DNA of 64,000 nucleotides from Candidatus Poribacteria bacterium (lineage in GTDB: Bacteria > Poribacteria > WGA-4E > WGA-3G), in the NCBI GenBank assembly GCA_028820635.1, contig JAPPIG010000064.1:62001-126000 (forward strand). The letters run 5' to 3'. The position numbers and the translations under genes are program-made. Below the pieces are notes generated by a model. It made no database searches. It was not told the DNA's origin and saw nothing but the letters and a program-made list of their open reading frames with translations. Positions 15,985 to 24,077 of this stretch are shown here, piece by piece; the first letter of the stretch is position 1, and the number at the start of each line of letters is the position of its first letter.

Positions 15985-16749
15985 ATGAAAACAAAAATTT
16001 ACTGTATATGTGCAGTGTTGTTGATGGTTGGCATGCCGATGTCGGTTTTTGCGCAAGTACAAGAAGATAATCTCGTTGGCTGGTGGCGATTTGATAATGC
16101 GAAGGAAGAAACAGGCAACTTTGGAGATGTTGTCCTTCATGGTGCCACCATTGAAGATGGGCAGTTGGTTGTTTCAAACGGAAAATGGGCACATTCCCTG
16201 GATTATACCGGTCCTGACATCACGGAAGTCACCTTGGCAACTTGGGTGAGTTTGGACAGTTACGCGAAGACAAACGGTTCCGCGCTTACTTTAGATGAGG
16301 TGTCAACAGATCAGTTTGTAGCAATCGTCTGGGCAGAAAGGGTTGTTAAACAGTGGATGCCGGGAAGCAGTCATTTCCGCCGTACAGCAGACTTTCCCAA
16401 TGCAGTCACTGAACCTGAAACTGGCGACAGGGTTTTCATCGCTATCACGTACAAGAACGTCAACAACCAATATGAGATCACTGGTTACCGAAACGGTGAA
16501 AGCATGGGAAGTTTTAAAAGGGGTGATCTCAGAACTTGGGAAGCTGGTGATTCAGAAGCGATTTGGGGTAAACGTCATGTTAATGGACTTAGCGGTCCTG
16601 GCGATCTCAACGCCCACATTGAAGAATCTCGTATCTACAATGTCGCTTTGACAGCTGATGAAATTGAGACCTTAGAACTTCAAGCGTTGACACTTGTTGA
16701 ACCTCAAGGTAAACTTGCTACCCATTGGGGTGCACTCAAAGCCAAATAA
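15985..16749 (+). CDS. secreted LamG-like protein with shared C-terminal tail (copy 2)
   Basis: A 254-residue tandem paralogue of the preceding gene: signal peptide cut after VFA, NLVGWWRFDN at the start of the domain, the shared QWMPGSSHFRRT and YEITGYRN segments, and ESRIYNVALTADEIE at the end. It finishes in LVEPQGKLATHWGALKAK, the same tail pattern as copy 1. AAAGGAG precedes the ATG. The two proteins are collinear along their whole length, which points to a gene duplication in place. No ligand can be named. Confidence 0.85.
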   Translation: MKTKIYCICAVLLMVGMPMSVFAQVQEDNLVGWWRFDNAKEETGNFGDVVLHGATIEDGQLVVSNGKWAHSLDYTGPDITEVTLATWVSLDSYAKTNGSALTLDEVSTDQFVAIVWAERVVKQWMPGSSHFRRTADFPNAVTEPETGDRVFIAITYKNVNNQYEITGYRNGESMGSFKRGDLRTWEAGDSEAIWGKRHVNGLSGPGDLNAHIEESRIYNVALTADEIETLELQALTLVEPQGKLATHWGALKAK

Positions 16750-16760
16750 TCTCTACTTGA

Positions 16761-16789
16761 TGTAGGCGCGGTTTGAAACCGCGCCTACA
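16761..16789. repeat. perfect 14-bp stem hairpin, GTAGGCGCG family
   Basis: TGTAGGCGCGGTTT-G-AAACCGCGCCTACA is a perfect inverted repeat between the convergent LamG-like and DUF6785-type genes. Related GGCGCG hairpins lie at 20692-20722, 56688-56709 and 59631-59702. It could act as a terminator for both strands. Confidence 0.75.
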
Positions 16790-16818
16790 AACTTACTCAC
16801 ATAGACGGAGTTAAGTTA

Positions 16819-18735
16819 TCAATCGGGCAATATCCTGTATCCACTACTAATCCCTGTAGCCATCCCAACAATTGCCCATAAACCAGCACACAACATCTCT
16901 CCGATGACCAAACCGAGGAATGCCGGTCGCGCTTGGCGATATGCCTTCAGTCCGCCGTATTTCACAATCGCAAATTTCATTCCCCATCCTAAAAAGATTG
17001 AAAACCACAGTTTGAACGTTGCCCATGAACTTAACATCGTATAGCCGAGAGGGTGCAGGGGCCACCAAACAAACGTCTGCCGCATCCACATTAACCACCC
17101 TGTGAACCCACCTCCGAACAAGATAAATCCAGTATTTGTCCAATTGGTGCTGGTTTTTGGACTTGTGAGTAATCCTTCGAGTTGCCGCATAAACCATCCG
17201 CCACCCATATAAGGCGCGCCGTGTGCATACCCAACTTTGATCGCTGAATAATAAGAAACGCCCAGACCGATGACCATCGCAACCGCCATAGCGATGAGCA
17301 GTTGTCGTCGCTTGACGCGTGCTTCGTCTGTTGCTTTTAGTCCATTCATAATGTTCGGCATCATAAATTCGCGTAGGTCAAGTGTTAGGCATACCGGATG
17401 CATCATTAACGATGTTAATGTTGATGGGTGTATTCTTGAAGTGCCAAGTGTCGTTAGAAAAAAACTTTGTGGTGAAAAAGATGGATTGATGAACGGAATG
17501 CCTCCGTTAATTACCTGCCATGTCAGAACGATGTACATAGCAAGCAAGAACAGCACAAAGCCGACAGCAAACAGTATAGACATGCCCATCAGATGATTGA
17601 AAAAGACAAGGACACAGATACCTCCAATAAGCCCAAAAACCGTAACACTGTAGGGCAGTGCCTCATCAGAGGAGCTTTTCTGGAACATGTTTTTGATATG
17701 GTGCCGCGTTTTCCATAAGGCGATAGCGACAAATACTAAACATGCCCCTGCCTCCTGTGCAGCACTAAACGATTTTCCTGTCCACTGCACACCCGGCCCG
17801 GAAGTCAGTTGAAAACCGAGCATTACACCTATCAGACATTGCAGCTTGTAAAACACAAAGAAAAACCAGATACTGAACGAGACTTCTAAAGTAAGCAGAT
17901 AACTAAACCCTACCATAGACCAAAAAATGACGACTTGAAATGGACGCAATGCAGTCCACGGTCTTTCGTTGAAATATTGATTAAGCCAAAAATCGCGTGG
18001 TATATGTGGAACGGATGGGAAAAACGTATGGAGTCCATTCATCGTATGAAGAAACACTGGAAATGCAACGCCAAACCAGAACACGCTGTTCTTAAAGAGC
18101 GGTCCGAGTCTACCGCTGCCTTGCACTGCCATCTCAACCGGTAGTTTGACAAGTGGAAAAGCGCAGCGTTCATATTCTACCCACTGCTTACGCAGTAATA
18201 CAGAGAGGCAGATCATCACGAAATAGATGACGATGACATAAGCACTCCAAACAAAAATAGGCGTAATCCAAGCACCCCACGGCACTGCCTCTCCAGCAAA
18301 TAATCCCTCGTAAAAGGAGCTAATTGCGGCTTCATCGTGCACTACACGCCAGTGTGGAATGTAGTGGTAAAACAATGACTCCCAATCGTTTTCTGGTGTA
18401 GCAAGATACTTGTAAGCAATCATCGGACTGAGCGCATAGCGCATCATACCCGAAGACGGGATACCTGCAGGTGCAAGCATGATGCACCAGATTGTGATGA
18501 GTTCACCGGGTGAAAACGCTGATTTGGGATTTATCTGTTTTAAGATAACGTTAATTCCCAAAACAAATATAGTAAGCACAAAGAAGGGACCGACAGGAAA
18601 GTGTCCGCCAGCAAGGAAAATATTGCGAATGACATAATCATTGTAGGGGGCGAGGAGACATTCTATTGTTGCACACATCAACCCAATGATTACTGCGCGC
18701 CAAGATAGACTCGTCCGGGTTCGTTGTTGAATCAA
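16819..18735 (-). CDS. polytopic membrane protein, DUF6785/DUF6784 type
   Basis: A 638-residue protein with roughly 13-14 hydrophobic segments and short loops. It begins with LAPYNDYVIRNIFLAGGHFPVGPFF, and its middle and end contain SPGELITIWCIML, QWTGKSFSAAQEAG and GLVIGEMLCAGLW. This resembles the large uncharacterised membrane proteins (DUF6785/6784) seen in Planctomycetes, Armatimonadetes and Poribacteria. The overall look recalls oligopeptide-transporter-like proteins, but no function is established. The start is a TTG with GTGAG about eight bases upstream; no in-frame ATG lies near the N-terminus. It is convergent with the LamG-like pair. Confidence 0.75.
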   Translation of the reverse strand: MIQQRTRTSLSWRAVIIGLMCATIECLLAPYNDYVIRNIFLAGGHFPVGPFFVLTIFVLGINVILKQINPKSAFSPGELITIWCIMLAPAGIPSSGMMRYALSPMIAYKYLATPENDWESLFYHYIPHWRVVHDEAAISSFYEGLFAGEAVPWGAWITPIFVWSAYVIVIYFVMICLSVLLRKQWVEYERCAFPLVKLPVEMAVQGSGRLGPLFKNSVFWFGVAFPVFLHTMNGLHTFFPSVPHIPRDFWLNQYFNERPWTALRPFQVVIFWSMVGFSYLLTLEVSFSIWFFFVFYKLQCLIGVMLGFQLTSGPGVQWTGKSFSAAQEAGACLVFVAIALWKTRHHIKNMFQKSSSDEALPYSVTVFGLIGGICVLVFFNHLMGMSILFAVGFVLFLLAMYIVLTWQVINGGIPFINPSFSPQSFFLTTLGTSRIHPSTLTSLMMHPVCLTLDLREFMMPNIMNGLKATDEARVKRRQLLIAMAVAMVIGLGVSYYSAIKVGYAHGAPYMGGGWFMRQLEGLLTSPKTSTNWTNTGFILFGGGFTGWLMWMRQTFVWWPLHPLGYTMLSSWATFKLWFSIFLGWGMKFAIVKYGGLKAYRQARPAFLGLVIGEMLCAGLWAIVGMATGISSGYRILPD

Positions 18736-19153
18736 TATGTGCTCACTTTCGTGTAGGTAGGAATTTGAAGCGGAAATCTGACTTTGCGTTAATCATACAC
18801 AAAATATAGGGTTCTGTAAACTGTTTTGCTATTATGACAAAAAATTCGGGTTTTATAGTGAAATCTAAAATTACCTTTACAGTTCTTTATAGGTCTGGTG
18901 TGTTTATAGTCGCGCAATTCATTGCGCCTCTTCCTGTAGGAGCGACCTCCTGGTCGCGACTTTAAAACTGTAGAACACTTTTTAAGTGCGGAGTGACAAT
19001 GTAAAATTAATTGTGAAATCTACCATAATTGAAAAATTATATGACAAATAACTAAAAGTCAAGTAAAATAGTAACAGATAAATTCAAGCACACTATCGCA
19101 ATATCGCGTAATAGTGATAAAATCACCTAATCTTGATAAGAAACGGAGATTTG
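18736..19153. other. gene-free stretch between divergent genes
   Basis: It holds the hairpins at 18912-18960 and an imperfect inverted repeat (CACTAT at 19091-19096 with ATAGTG at 19111-19116, with an inner CGC/GCG pair) 40 bp before the PhyH-HEAT start. The latter could be an operator or leader hairpin. No gene or clear promoter is visible. Confidence 0.4.
18912..18960. repeat. two adjacent hairpins including a GTAGGAGCGACC type
   Basis: GCGCAAT-TC-ATTGCGC at 18912-18927 is followed by GCGACC-TCCT-GGTCGC at 18942-18957. The second, with its leading TGTAGGA, matches the copy at 55428-55452, whose stem is GCGAGC/GCTCGC: a different stem but the same loop TCCT and the same flanks. Confidence 0.65.
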
Positions 19154-20662
19154 ATGATGCAAACGCATTCTAATTTATTCAGCGATGAGCAGATGCGGGA
19201 TTTCATTGTAAATGGGTATGTTACAGTGAAAACAGAATTACCGCGCAGTGTTCACGAGACAATCTATCGTAAAACACAGGAATATACAGAAAAAGAAGGG
19301 AACTTGGGAAATAATATCTTCCCGCGAGTTCCAGAGTTGCAGGCTGTGTTTGAGGATCCTGTGGTTCGGGGGGCATTTACCAGTATTTTAGGACAGAACT
19401 ATGTGATGCATTCACATCGGCACCCACATCGGAATGCACCACACAGTGGTGGACAAGGTTTCCATAAGGATAGCTACTGGGGACATCAGAAAGTTCGACA
19501 TCACCTTCCCCGCTGGGCGATGGCGTTCTACTATCCACAGGATACGCCAGTTGAAATCGGTCCCTCAGCAATCTTGTCTGGTACGCAATACTACAGTAAC
19601 AGGATTACTGAAAACAACGATGGTGAAACTGCACTGAACGGTGAAGCGGGGACGGTATCAATCATTCACTTTGATCTGTGGCATCGTGCAATGGCAAACC
19701 AGACCGATAAGACTCGCTACATGATGAAGTTCCAGTTTATCCGCTTGGATGAACCACAAGAACCGGAATGGAACGTGGAAAATACAAAGTGGGAAACCGA
19801 TGGACTTGATGAAAATGGTAACCTTGCTGCTAAAAGACATGAAACGACATGGCGGCATGTTTGGAAATGGATGGCTGGCGATTCCAATGGACATGTAGGA
19901 CAGCAGGCTAACGGCAATTTGGAAAAACATATTGAAGCATTGAGCGATGAAGATCCTACTGTCCGTTCTGATGCTGCGGATGAATTAGGTCTGTTAGGAG
20001 AATCCGCATCCGATGCTATTCCGATGTTGAGTGAAACCTTGCGGGACAACTATGAACCTGCTCGTTTGAATGCCGCCTATACGTTGGGTGCGATTGGTGA
20101 ACCTGCTGTGTCGGCATTGATTGAAAAACTTTCTGATGAAAATGGTCCGACACGACGTATGGCGGCTTATGGGTTAGCAGCAGTTGGAGAGCCCGCAGTG
20201 CCAGCACTCTGTGAAGCATTGGAACATGAAAATGATGGGGTGCGAGTTGAAGCAACTTACGCTTTAGCACAAATCGGAAGTACAGCAGAGTCAGCTGTTT
20301 CTGCATTGATAGAAAGGTCTGAGGATAGCAACGTTGAAGTCAGACGTTATATTCCAGAAGCCTTCGGGGCAATAGGTGCATCTGCAGCGCCTGCAGTACC
20401 AACTTTGATTGATAGGTTAGCGAACGATGATGACGTACAAGTCCGTTTTGAGTCTGCATTGGCATTAGCACAGATAGGCCCTGCTTCAAGTGATGCGATT
20501 CCTGTTTTGAAGGATTCGCTTTCGGATAAAAACCGGTACGTAAGGGACAATTCTATCCACGCGCTCAAACGGATTGGCACGCCAGAAGCAGAATCAGTCC
20601 TTTTTGATTATCTACTCATGGCTCGATGGTGTTCTATTACCAACAGCGAAAGCACATTTTAA
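19154..20662 (+). CDS. phytanoyl-CoA dioxygenase-like protein fused to seven HEAT repeats
   Basis: From the ATG at 19154 (GGAG five bases upstream; an open TTG start lies further up at 19133) this is 502 residues. Residues about 10-205 are a PhyH-type Fe(II)/2-oxoglutarate oxygenase with HKD (H104, D106), distal H177 and R188. Residues about 255-485 are seven HEAT units with the repeated pattern VR..AAYALAxIGEPAVPAL. It ends LFDYLLMARWCSITNSESTF. HEAT solenoids bind proteins, so the fusion may present a macromolecular substrate or dock the oxygenase on a partner. An internal position late in the coding frame is unremarkable, and the frame is unbroken. Confidence 0.88.
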   Translation: MMQTHSNLFSDEQMRDFIVNGYVTVKTELPRSVHETIYRKTQEYTEKEGNLGNNIFPRVPELQAVFEDPVVRGAFTSILGQNYVMHSHRHPHRNAPHSGGQGFHKDSYWGHQKVRHHLPRWAMAFYYPQDTPVEIGPSAILSGTQYYSNRITENNDGETALNGEAGTVSIIHFDLWHRAMANQTDKTRYMMKFQFIRLDEPQEPEWNVENTKWETDGLDENGNLAAKRHETTWRHVWKWMAGDSNGHVGQQANGNLEKHIEALSDEDPTVRSDAADELGLLGESASDAIPMLSETLRDNYEPARLNAAYTLGAIGEPAVSALIEKLSDENGPTRRMAAYGLAAVGEPAVPALCEALEHENDGVRVEATYALAQIGSTAESAVSALIERSEDSNVEVRRYIPEAFGAIGASAAPAVPTLIDRLANDDDVQVRFESALALAQIGPASSDAIPVLKDSLSDKNRYVRDNSIHALKRIGTPEAESVLFDYLLMARWCSITNSESTF

Positions 20663-20691
20663 GGTAGGAAGTTTACTGACTTTTAGAACTG

Positions 20692-20722
20692 TTTTAGGCG
20701 CGTTTTGTAAACGCGCCTAAAA
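20692..20722. repeat. perfect 14-bp stem hairpin, GGCGCG family
   Basis: TTTTAGGCGCGTTT-TGT-AAACGCGCCTAAAA lies between the PhyH-HEAT gene and the coiled-coil gene. The run of A after the stem on this strand and of T on the other fits a terminator for either direction. It shares its core with 59631-59702. Confidence 0.7.
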
Positions 20723-20778
20723 TAGAGTTCGGTATCCACGCGCTTTACATTATTATTTCACTTTAGGAGGGAAATTTC

Positions 20779-21729
20779 ATGAACATCTTTGAACACGCAG
20801 AGGAACTAATCAACGAAGTTCAAAATCGATTGGAGGAAAACGAAAGGACTGTGGAAGAATCCGTTGAGAAAATTCACAGTCAATTAGAGGAACATAGAAA
20901 CGCTGCTGAAGAACAGATTGAGAAAATTCAAAATCAGATTCATCAGGAAGCGGAATCGGCAGAAGAAGAGATCCGAAGGTTACATGATGGTTTGGAAGAA
21001 CATCAGAGAACTGTTGAAGAACAGATTCAAAAACTTCAAGAAGAGTCAGAAGAATACGCTCATAAAATTGAAGAAGATGTTGAAAGAATTCAGGAGAGAC
21101 TTGAACAAACCAGAGAAAACGCCGAACAGCAGATTGAAAGAATTCACGAACAGATTGAACAAAACGCTGAAGCGGCGGAAGAACAGATTGAAAGAATTCA
21201 GGAAAAAGCAGAGGAATACCGAGACAATTCGGATGAACGTATAGGAAGAATTCGGGAACAAATTGAAGAACTTAGAGATGCTGCTGAAAACCATTCAGAA
21301 AGAGTTCATATTGAAACCCATAGATCGGTTGAACAACCCACCGCACCTAATACTGCACAGTCGTTAATCAGGCGTTTTGATGTACAATACAACAAACGGC
21401 ATGCAGCAACTACAATAAGCAACTCTTATGTTATGAACGGTGTTGAGGTTTTGAAGTACAGTGGGAAATTGCTGCCACTTCCTGAAATGGATGAACGTTA
21501 TCCACGCAGCGAATGGCTTCAAACTTTTCTGGAGAAAAATATCACAATAGAAAATCTTGATGATTATTGCCGTTGTCTCAATGCTCGCGACATGTTGATG
21601 CGGATTCAAAAGAAACCTGACGTTTGGACTTCCGGACTTTTCGATATTCCGTCCACTGATAATTGGGAAACCTATCAAGAAGCGTATATCAATCAGTTGA
21701 TAAATCCAGAAAAGGCACCGCACGTATAA
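20779..21729 (+). CDS. coiled-coil protein with nine exact 18-residue repeats and a globular C-terminus
   Basis: A 316-residue protein with no signal peptide and no membrane segment. Residues 7-168 are nine consecutive 18-residue units without a single insertion or deletion, with a pattern close to A-E-E-x-I-E-x-I-x-x-x-L-E-E followed by four polar residues. Hydrophobic residues fall at unit positions 1, 5, 8 and 12. Eighteen residues is exactly five helical turns, so the helix should be long, straight and highly charged. Residues about 195-316 (RRFDVQYNKRHAATT... to NPEKAPHV) look globular, and I do not recognise them. AGGAGGG precedes the ATG. The role is unknown. Confidence 0.8.
   Translation: MNIFEHAEELINEVQNRLEENERTVEESVEKIHSQLEEHRNAAEEQIEKIQNQIHQEAESAEEEIRRLHDGLEEHQRTVEEQIQKLQEESEEYAHKIEEDVERIQERLEQTRENAEQQIERIHEQIEQNAEAAEEQIERIQEKAEEYRDNSDERIGRIREQIEELRDAAENHSERVHIETHRSVEQPTAPNTAQSLIRRFDVQYNKRHAATTISNSYVMNGVEVLKYSGKLLPLPEMDERYPRSEWLQTFLEKNITIENLDDYCRCLNARDMLMRIQKKPDVWTSGLFDIPSTDNWETYQEAYINQLINPEKAPHV
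20797..21282 (+). repeat. 54-bp coding tandem repeat, nine units
   Basis: This DNA encodes the nine 18-residue units of the coiled-coil protein. Units are recognisable at the protein level (for example AEEQIERIQEKAEEYRDN and AEEQIEKIQNQIHQEAES) but have diverged at the base level, so the array is not a recent expansion. Confidence 0.8.
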
Positions 21730-21749
21730 CGTCAGATGGTTATCGCAAT

Positions 21750-22769
21750 CTATTTTTGCGCCTTCAATTTCCCCCACGTTGTTACAAGAGAATCAGCAGG
21801 TTCAACAGGATAGGTTTTATTGTCCCAATCAAGTGAATATACTGTGTGCTTCATAGTAATCAAAATAGGTTCAGGTTCGCCGCCTGTCGCAGGAATAACG
21901 AAGTTACCACGTGTGCGGAATTGATCAATGTTTACAAGTTTCTTGTGTGTATAAGAATTATATGCGATGAATTTTCCGTCAGGCGACCAAGAGTTAACAC
22001 TATAGATATAATCCTTTTTTACGTGCACTATTTCAGCGTCGGCATTTGGTTGCACTGCAGCGACTACAATAGCCTTTGTCGTCAATTTATCAGTTTTGGC
22101 AACAACGGTACTGAAAGTTATATGCTTTCCATCTGGTGAAAAAGTCGGGAAATTGACCCATTTCTCAAATATGCGGAAGAAGTCCAGTGTTGCAACGTCT
22201 AACAGATAAAGACCGTCAAGTGTGTTTAAGGCAACATGCTTTCCATCGGGTGACCATTCTATGCCATGCGTACCCTTGGGAACATTGTCCGTGAGTATCT
22301 CAATTTTTGGTTCAAGTTTGTCAAGTTCATCATTTCTAATAAGTCTTATGCCTGAGCGCCATGTAAAGGCAACATCCCCGTTTTTTGATATATCTGCGTC
22401 TGCGAAACCTGTAATTCTCCCAAGTGTAAGATCTTTTGCTTTTCTACCGGGGTGTTGTCGATCCAATAAATAAAGTTCACGGCCAGAAAAGAACTTGAAT
22501 TTATCATTTTCAAATACCACTTTGTCGGCAACGACAAGCACGTAGTTTCCGTCTTCTTGCACTTCAATCTTGTCAATCCGACCAAAAGTTTGGCTAAAGA
22601 GCTTACGAGCAGTGGTCCCTTCCGTGTTGGAAATCCAAATTTCACTATGTGTTACCGGGTGGACAAAGATAATTTCTCCTGTCGGAGCCGCACTAACGGA
22701 CGTTAACATGAAAAACAAACCAACGCAGAAAAGGCACAGACGGCCGTAGATTTGAAATATCCTATTCAT
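21750..22769 (-). CDS. secreted TolB-like/PD40 beta-propeller protein with shared C-terminal tail
   Basis: A 339-residue protein with a signal peptide (LCLFCVGLFFMLTSVSAAP). The body is made of TolB-type blades, for example HGIEWSPDGKHVALNT, PTFSPDGKHITFST and VNSWSPDGKFIAYNS. It ends in YPVEPADSLVTTWGKLK and a few more residues, the tail pattern shared with four other secreted proteins here. It overlaps the end of the upstream paralogue by 8 nt, so the pair is one transcript. Unlike TolB of the Tol-Pal system, no Tol or Pal gene is nearby, and the resemblance is to the fold only. Confidence 0.85.
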   Translation of the reverse strand: MNRIFQIYGRLCLFCVGLFFMLTSVSAAPTGEIIFVHPVTHSEIWISNTEGTTARKLFSQTFGRIDKIEVQEDGNYVLVVADKVVFENDKFKFFSGRELYLLDRQHPGRKAKDLTLGRITGFADADISKNGDVAFTWRSGIRLIRNDELDKLEPKIEILTDNVPKGTHGIEWSPDGKHVALNTLDGLYLLDVATLDFFRIFEKWVNFPTFSPDGKHITFSTVVAKTDKLTTKAIVVAAVQPNADAEIVHVKKDYIYSVNSWSPDGKFIAYNSYTHKKLVNIDQFRTRGNFVIPATGGEPEPILITMKHTVYSLDWDNKTYPVEPADSLVTTWGKLKAQK

Positions 22770-23796
22770 TTTGACCTCCCTTACCTGTATCGCGTTTTAA
22801 TTTTCCCCATGTGGTAGTTAACTTCGCTACGGGGTTAAGTGGGAATGACTCCTTTGTCCATTCCCAAACGCGGATGCCTCCTTCAAAATTTCTAAAAATA
22901 GGTCGAATTTTTCCATCTTCAACCGACACAGCGAAATTTAAATATTCCCAAACACCTCTTTGCTTATCCAGTTTGTCATTAACTAATGCATAAGCAATTG
23001 ACTTTCCATCCGGTGTCCACGTGAGATATTTTAGAAATAGGTCGGTCTTTGTCTTTTCAAAAACCTTCACATTTTGCGGATCCTGAAGAGAGATTACGCC
23101 GACTTCCCAAACCCATTTTTGATTATTTTCTTTTGGTGTATATACATAAAATGCTACCTTTGTTCCATCGGGTGAGAAAACAGGACGTAACCCGTATTCA
23201 AGAATTTGTGAAACCTCTTTTGTAAAAGTATCAAGAAGAAAAATCCCCTCCTTATTAGAAAACACAACATCTTTCCCATTTGGTGACCAGTCTACATACC
23301 CTGCGGGTCCATCAAAAAGTTTTTCCGCCTTTGGAATTGGTTCATGAATCTCGTGATTTGGTATAAAATAGATACCATCAGAATATTCAAAATAGATAGA
23401 ATTTGCAAATACAATATCTCCGTTAGATGAAATCGCTGCGTCTAAAATAAAACTAAACCGTCCATAGGTTAAATCTTTCATGCCATAATTCAATTGTTCA
23501 GTGTCGAAAAGATATGCATCAAATCCAGTTTCATTTCCTACACCCTCACCAACACATAGGATGTATCTGTCGACTTTTTGTATTGAAATCTCTTGGACAA
23601 AAACCGGTGGGCTAAAAAGTTTGCGAGCATTGTTCCCATTGACATCGCTAATTCGTATCTCAATTTTTCTATTCTGAGGATTTAATGATGCATAGATTAT
23701 TTCTTCTGCAGGAACAGGATTTACTATGAAAATACTACACAAAAGAAAAAGACTTAAACACAATATTCTCTGGGAATTTGAAATAAAATGTGTCAT
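22762..23796 (-). CDS. secreted TolB-like beta-propeller protein with shared C-terminal tail (paralogue)
   Basis: The start is the ATG at 23794-23796, supported by GGAG eight bases upstream and by the signal peptide beginning there (ILCLSLFLLCSIFIVNPVPAEE); the open frame runs on to 23877 without family-like sequence. The 344-residue protein has PD40-type blades (YVDWSPNGKDVVFSN, PVFSPDGTKVAFYV, LTWTPDGKSIAYAL). It carries the tail FPLNPVAKLTTTWGKLK, followed by eleven extra residues, so the motif is not strictly terminal here. It is the first gene of the two-gene run. Confidence 0.85.
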   Translation of the reverse strand: MTHFISNSQRILCLSLFLLCSIFIVNPVPAEEIIYASLNPQNRKIEIRISDVNGNNARKLFSPPVFVQEISIQKVDRYILCVGEGVGNETGFDAYLFDTEQLNYGMKDLTYGRFSFILDAAISSNGDIVFANSIYFEYSDGIYFIPNHEIHEPIPKAEKLFDGPAGYVDWSPNGKDVVFSNKEGIFLLDTFTKEVSQILEYGLRPVFSPDGTKVAFYVYTPKENNQKWVWEVGVISLQDPQNVKVFEKTKTDLFLKYLTWTPDGKSIAYALVNDKLDKQRGVWEYLNFAVSVEDGKIRPIFRNFEGGIRVWEWTKESFPLNPVAKLTTTWGKLKRDTGKGGQNE

Positions 23797-23970
23797 AACG
23801 TATCTCCATTTTAGGGTTGTGTGAAAATAAGAGATTTTACCTAAATAATGTTTCAGAGGCTTAAAGCAAATCTTCAATACCGTGTGTTACCATCAGTGTA
23901 ATTGTAAAATATGCTAACATTTTTTTAGAGTAAAGTCAATTTGAAACATCTATAATTCGTGAAATTTGCC

Positions 23971-23999
23971 TTGCAAGTATAACAGATATATAGCATAAT
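23971..23999 (+). promoter_or_regulatory. candidate promoter of the MNT-HEPN gene
   Basis: TTGCAA at 23971-23976 and CATAAT at 23994-23999 are 17 bp apart. Transcription would start near 24006, about 70 nt before the chosen ATG. The same TTGCAA -35 with 17-bp spacing is seen at 35107 and 56753. Confidence 0.5.
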
Positions 24000-24077
24000 T
24001 AATACAACTTGAGATAACACATTTGTTGATGAATTGCAAGCAAAGTGACCTGGCAAACTGTACAAGAAGGTGAAAAG

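Noticed and set aside
21046-21294. Minus-strand frame rich in Phe and Asn under the 18-residue repeats
   Set aside because: It is the antisense reading of Glu/Ile codons in the repeat array and mirrors its period.
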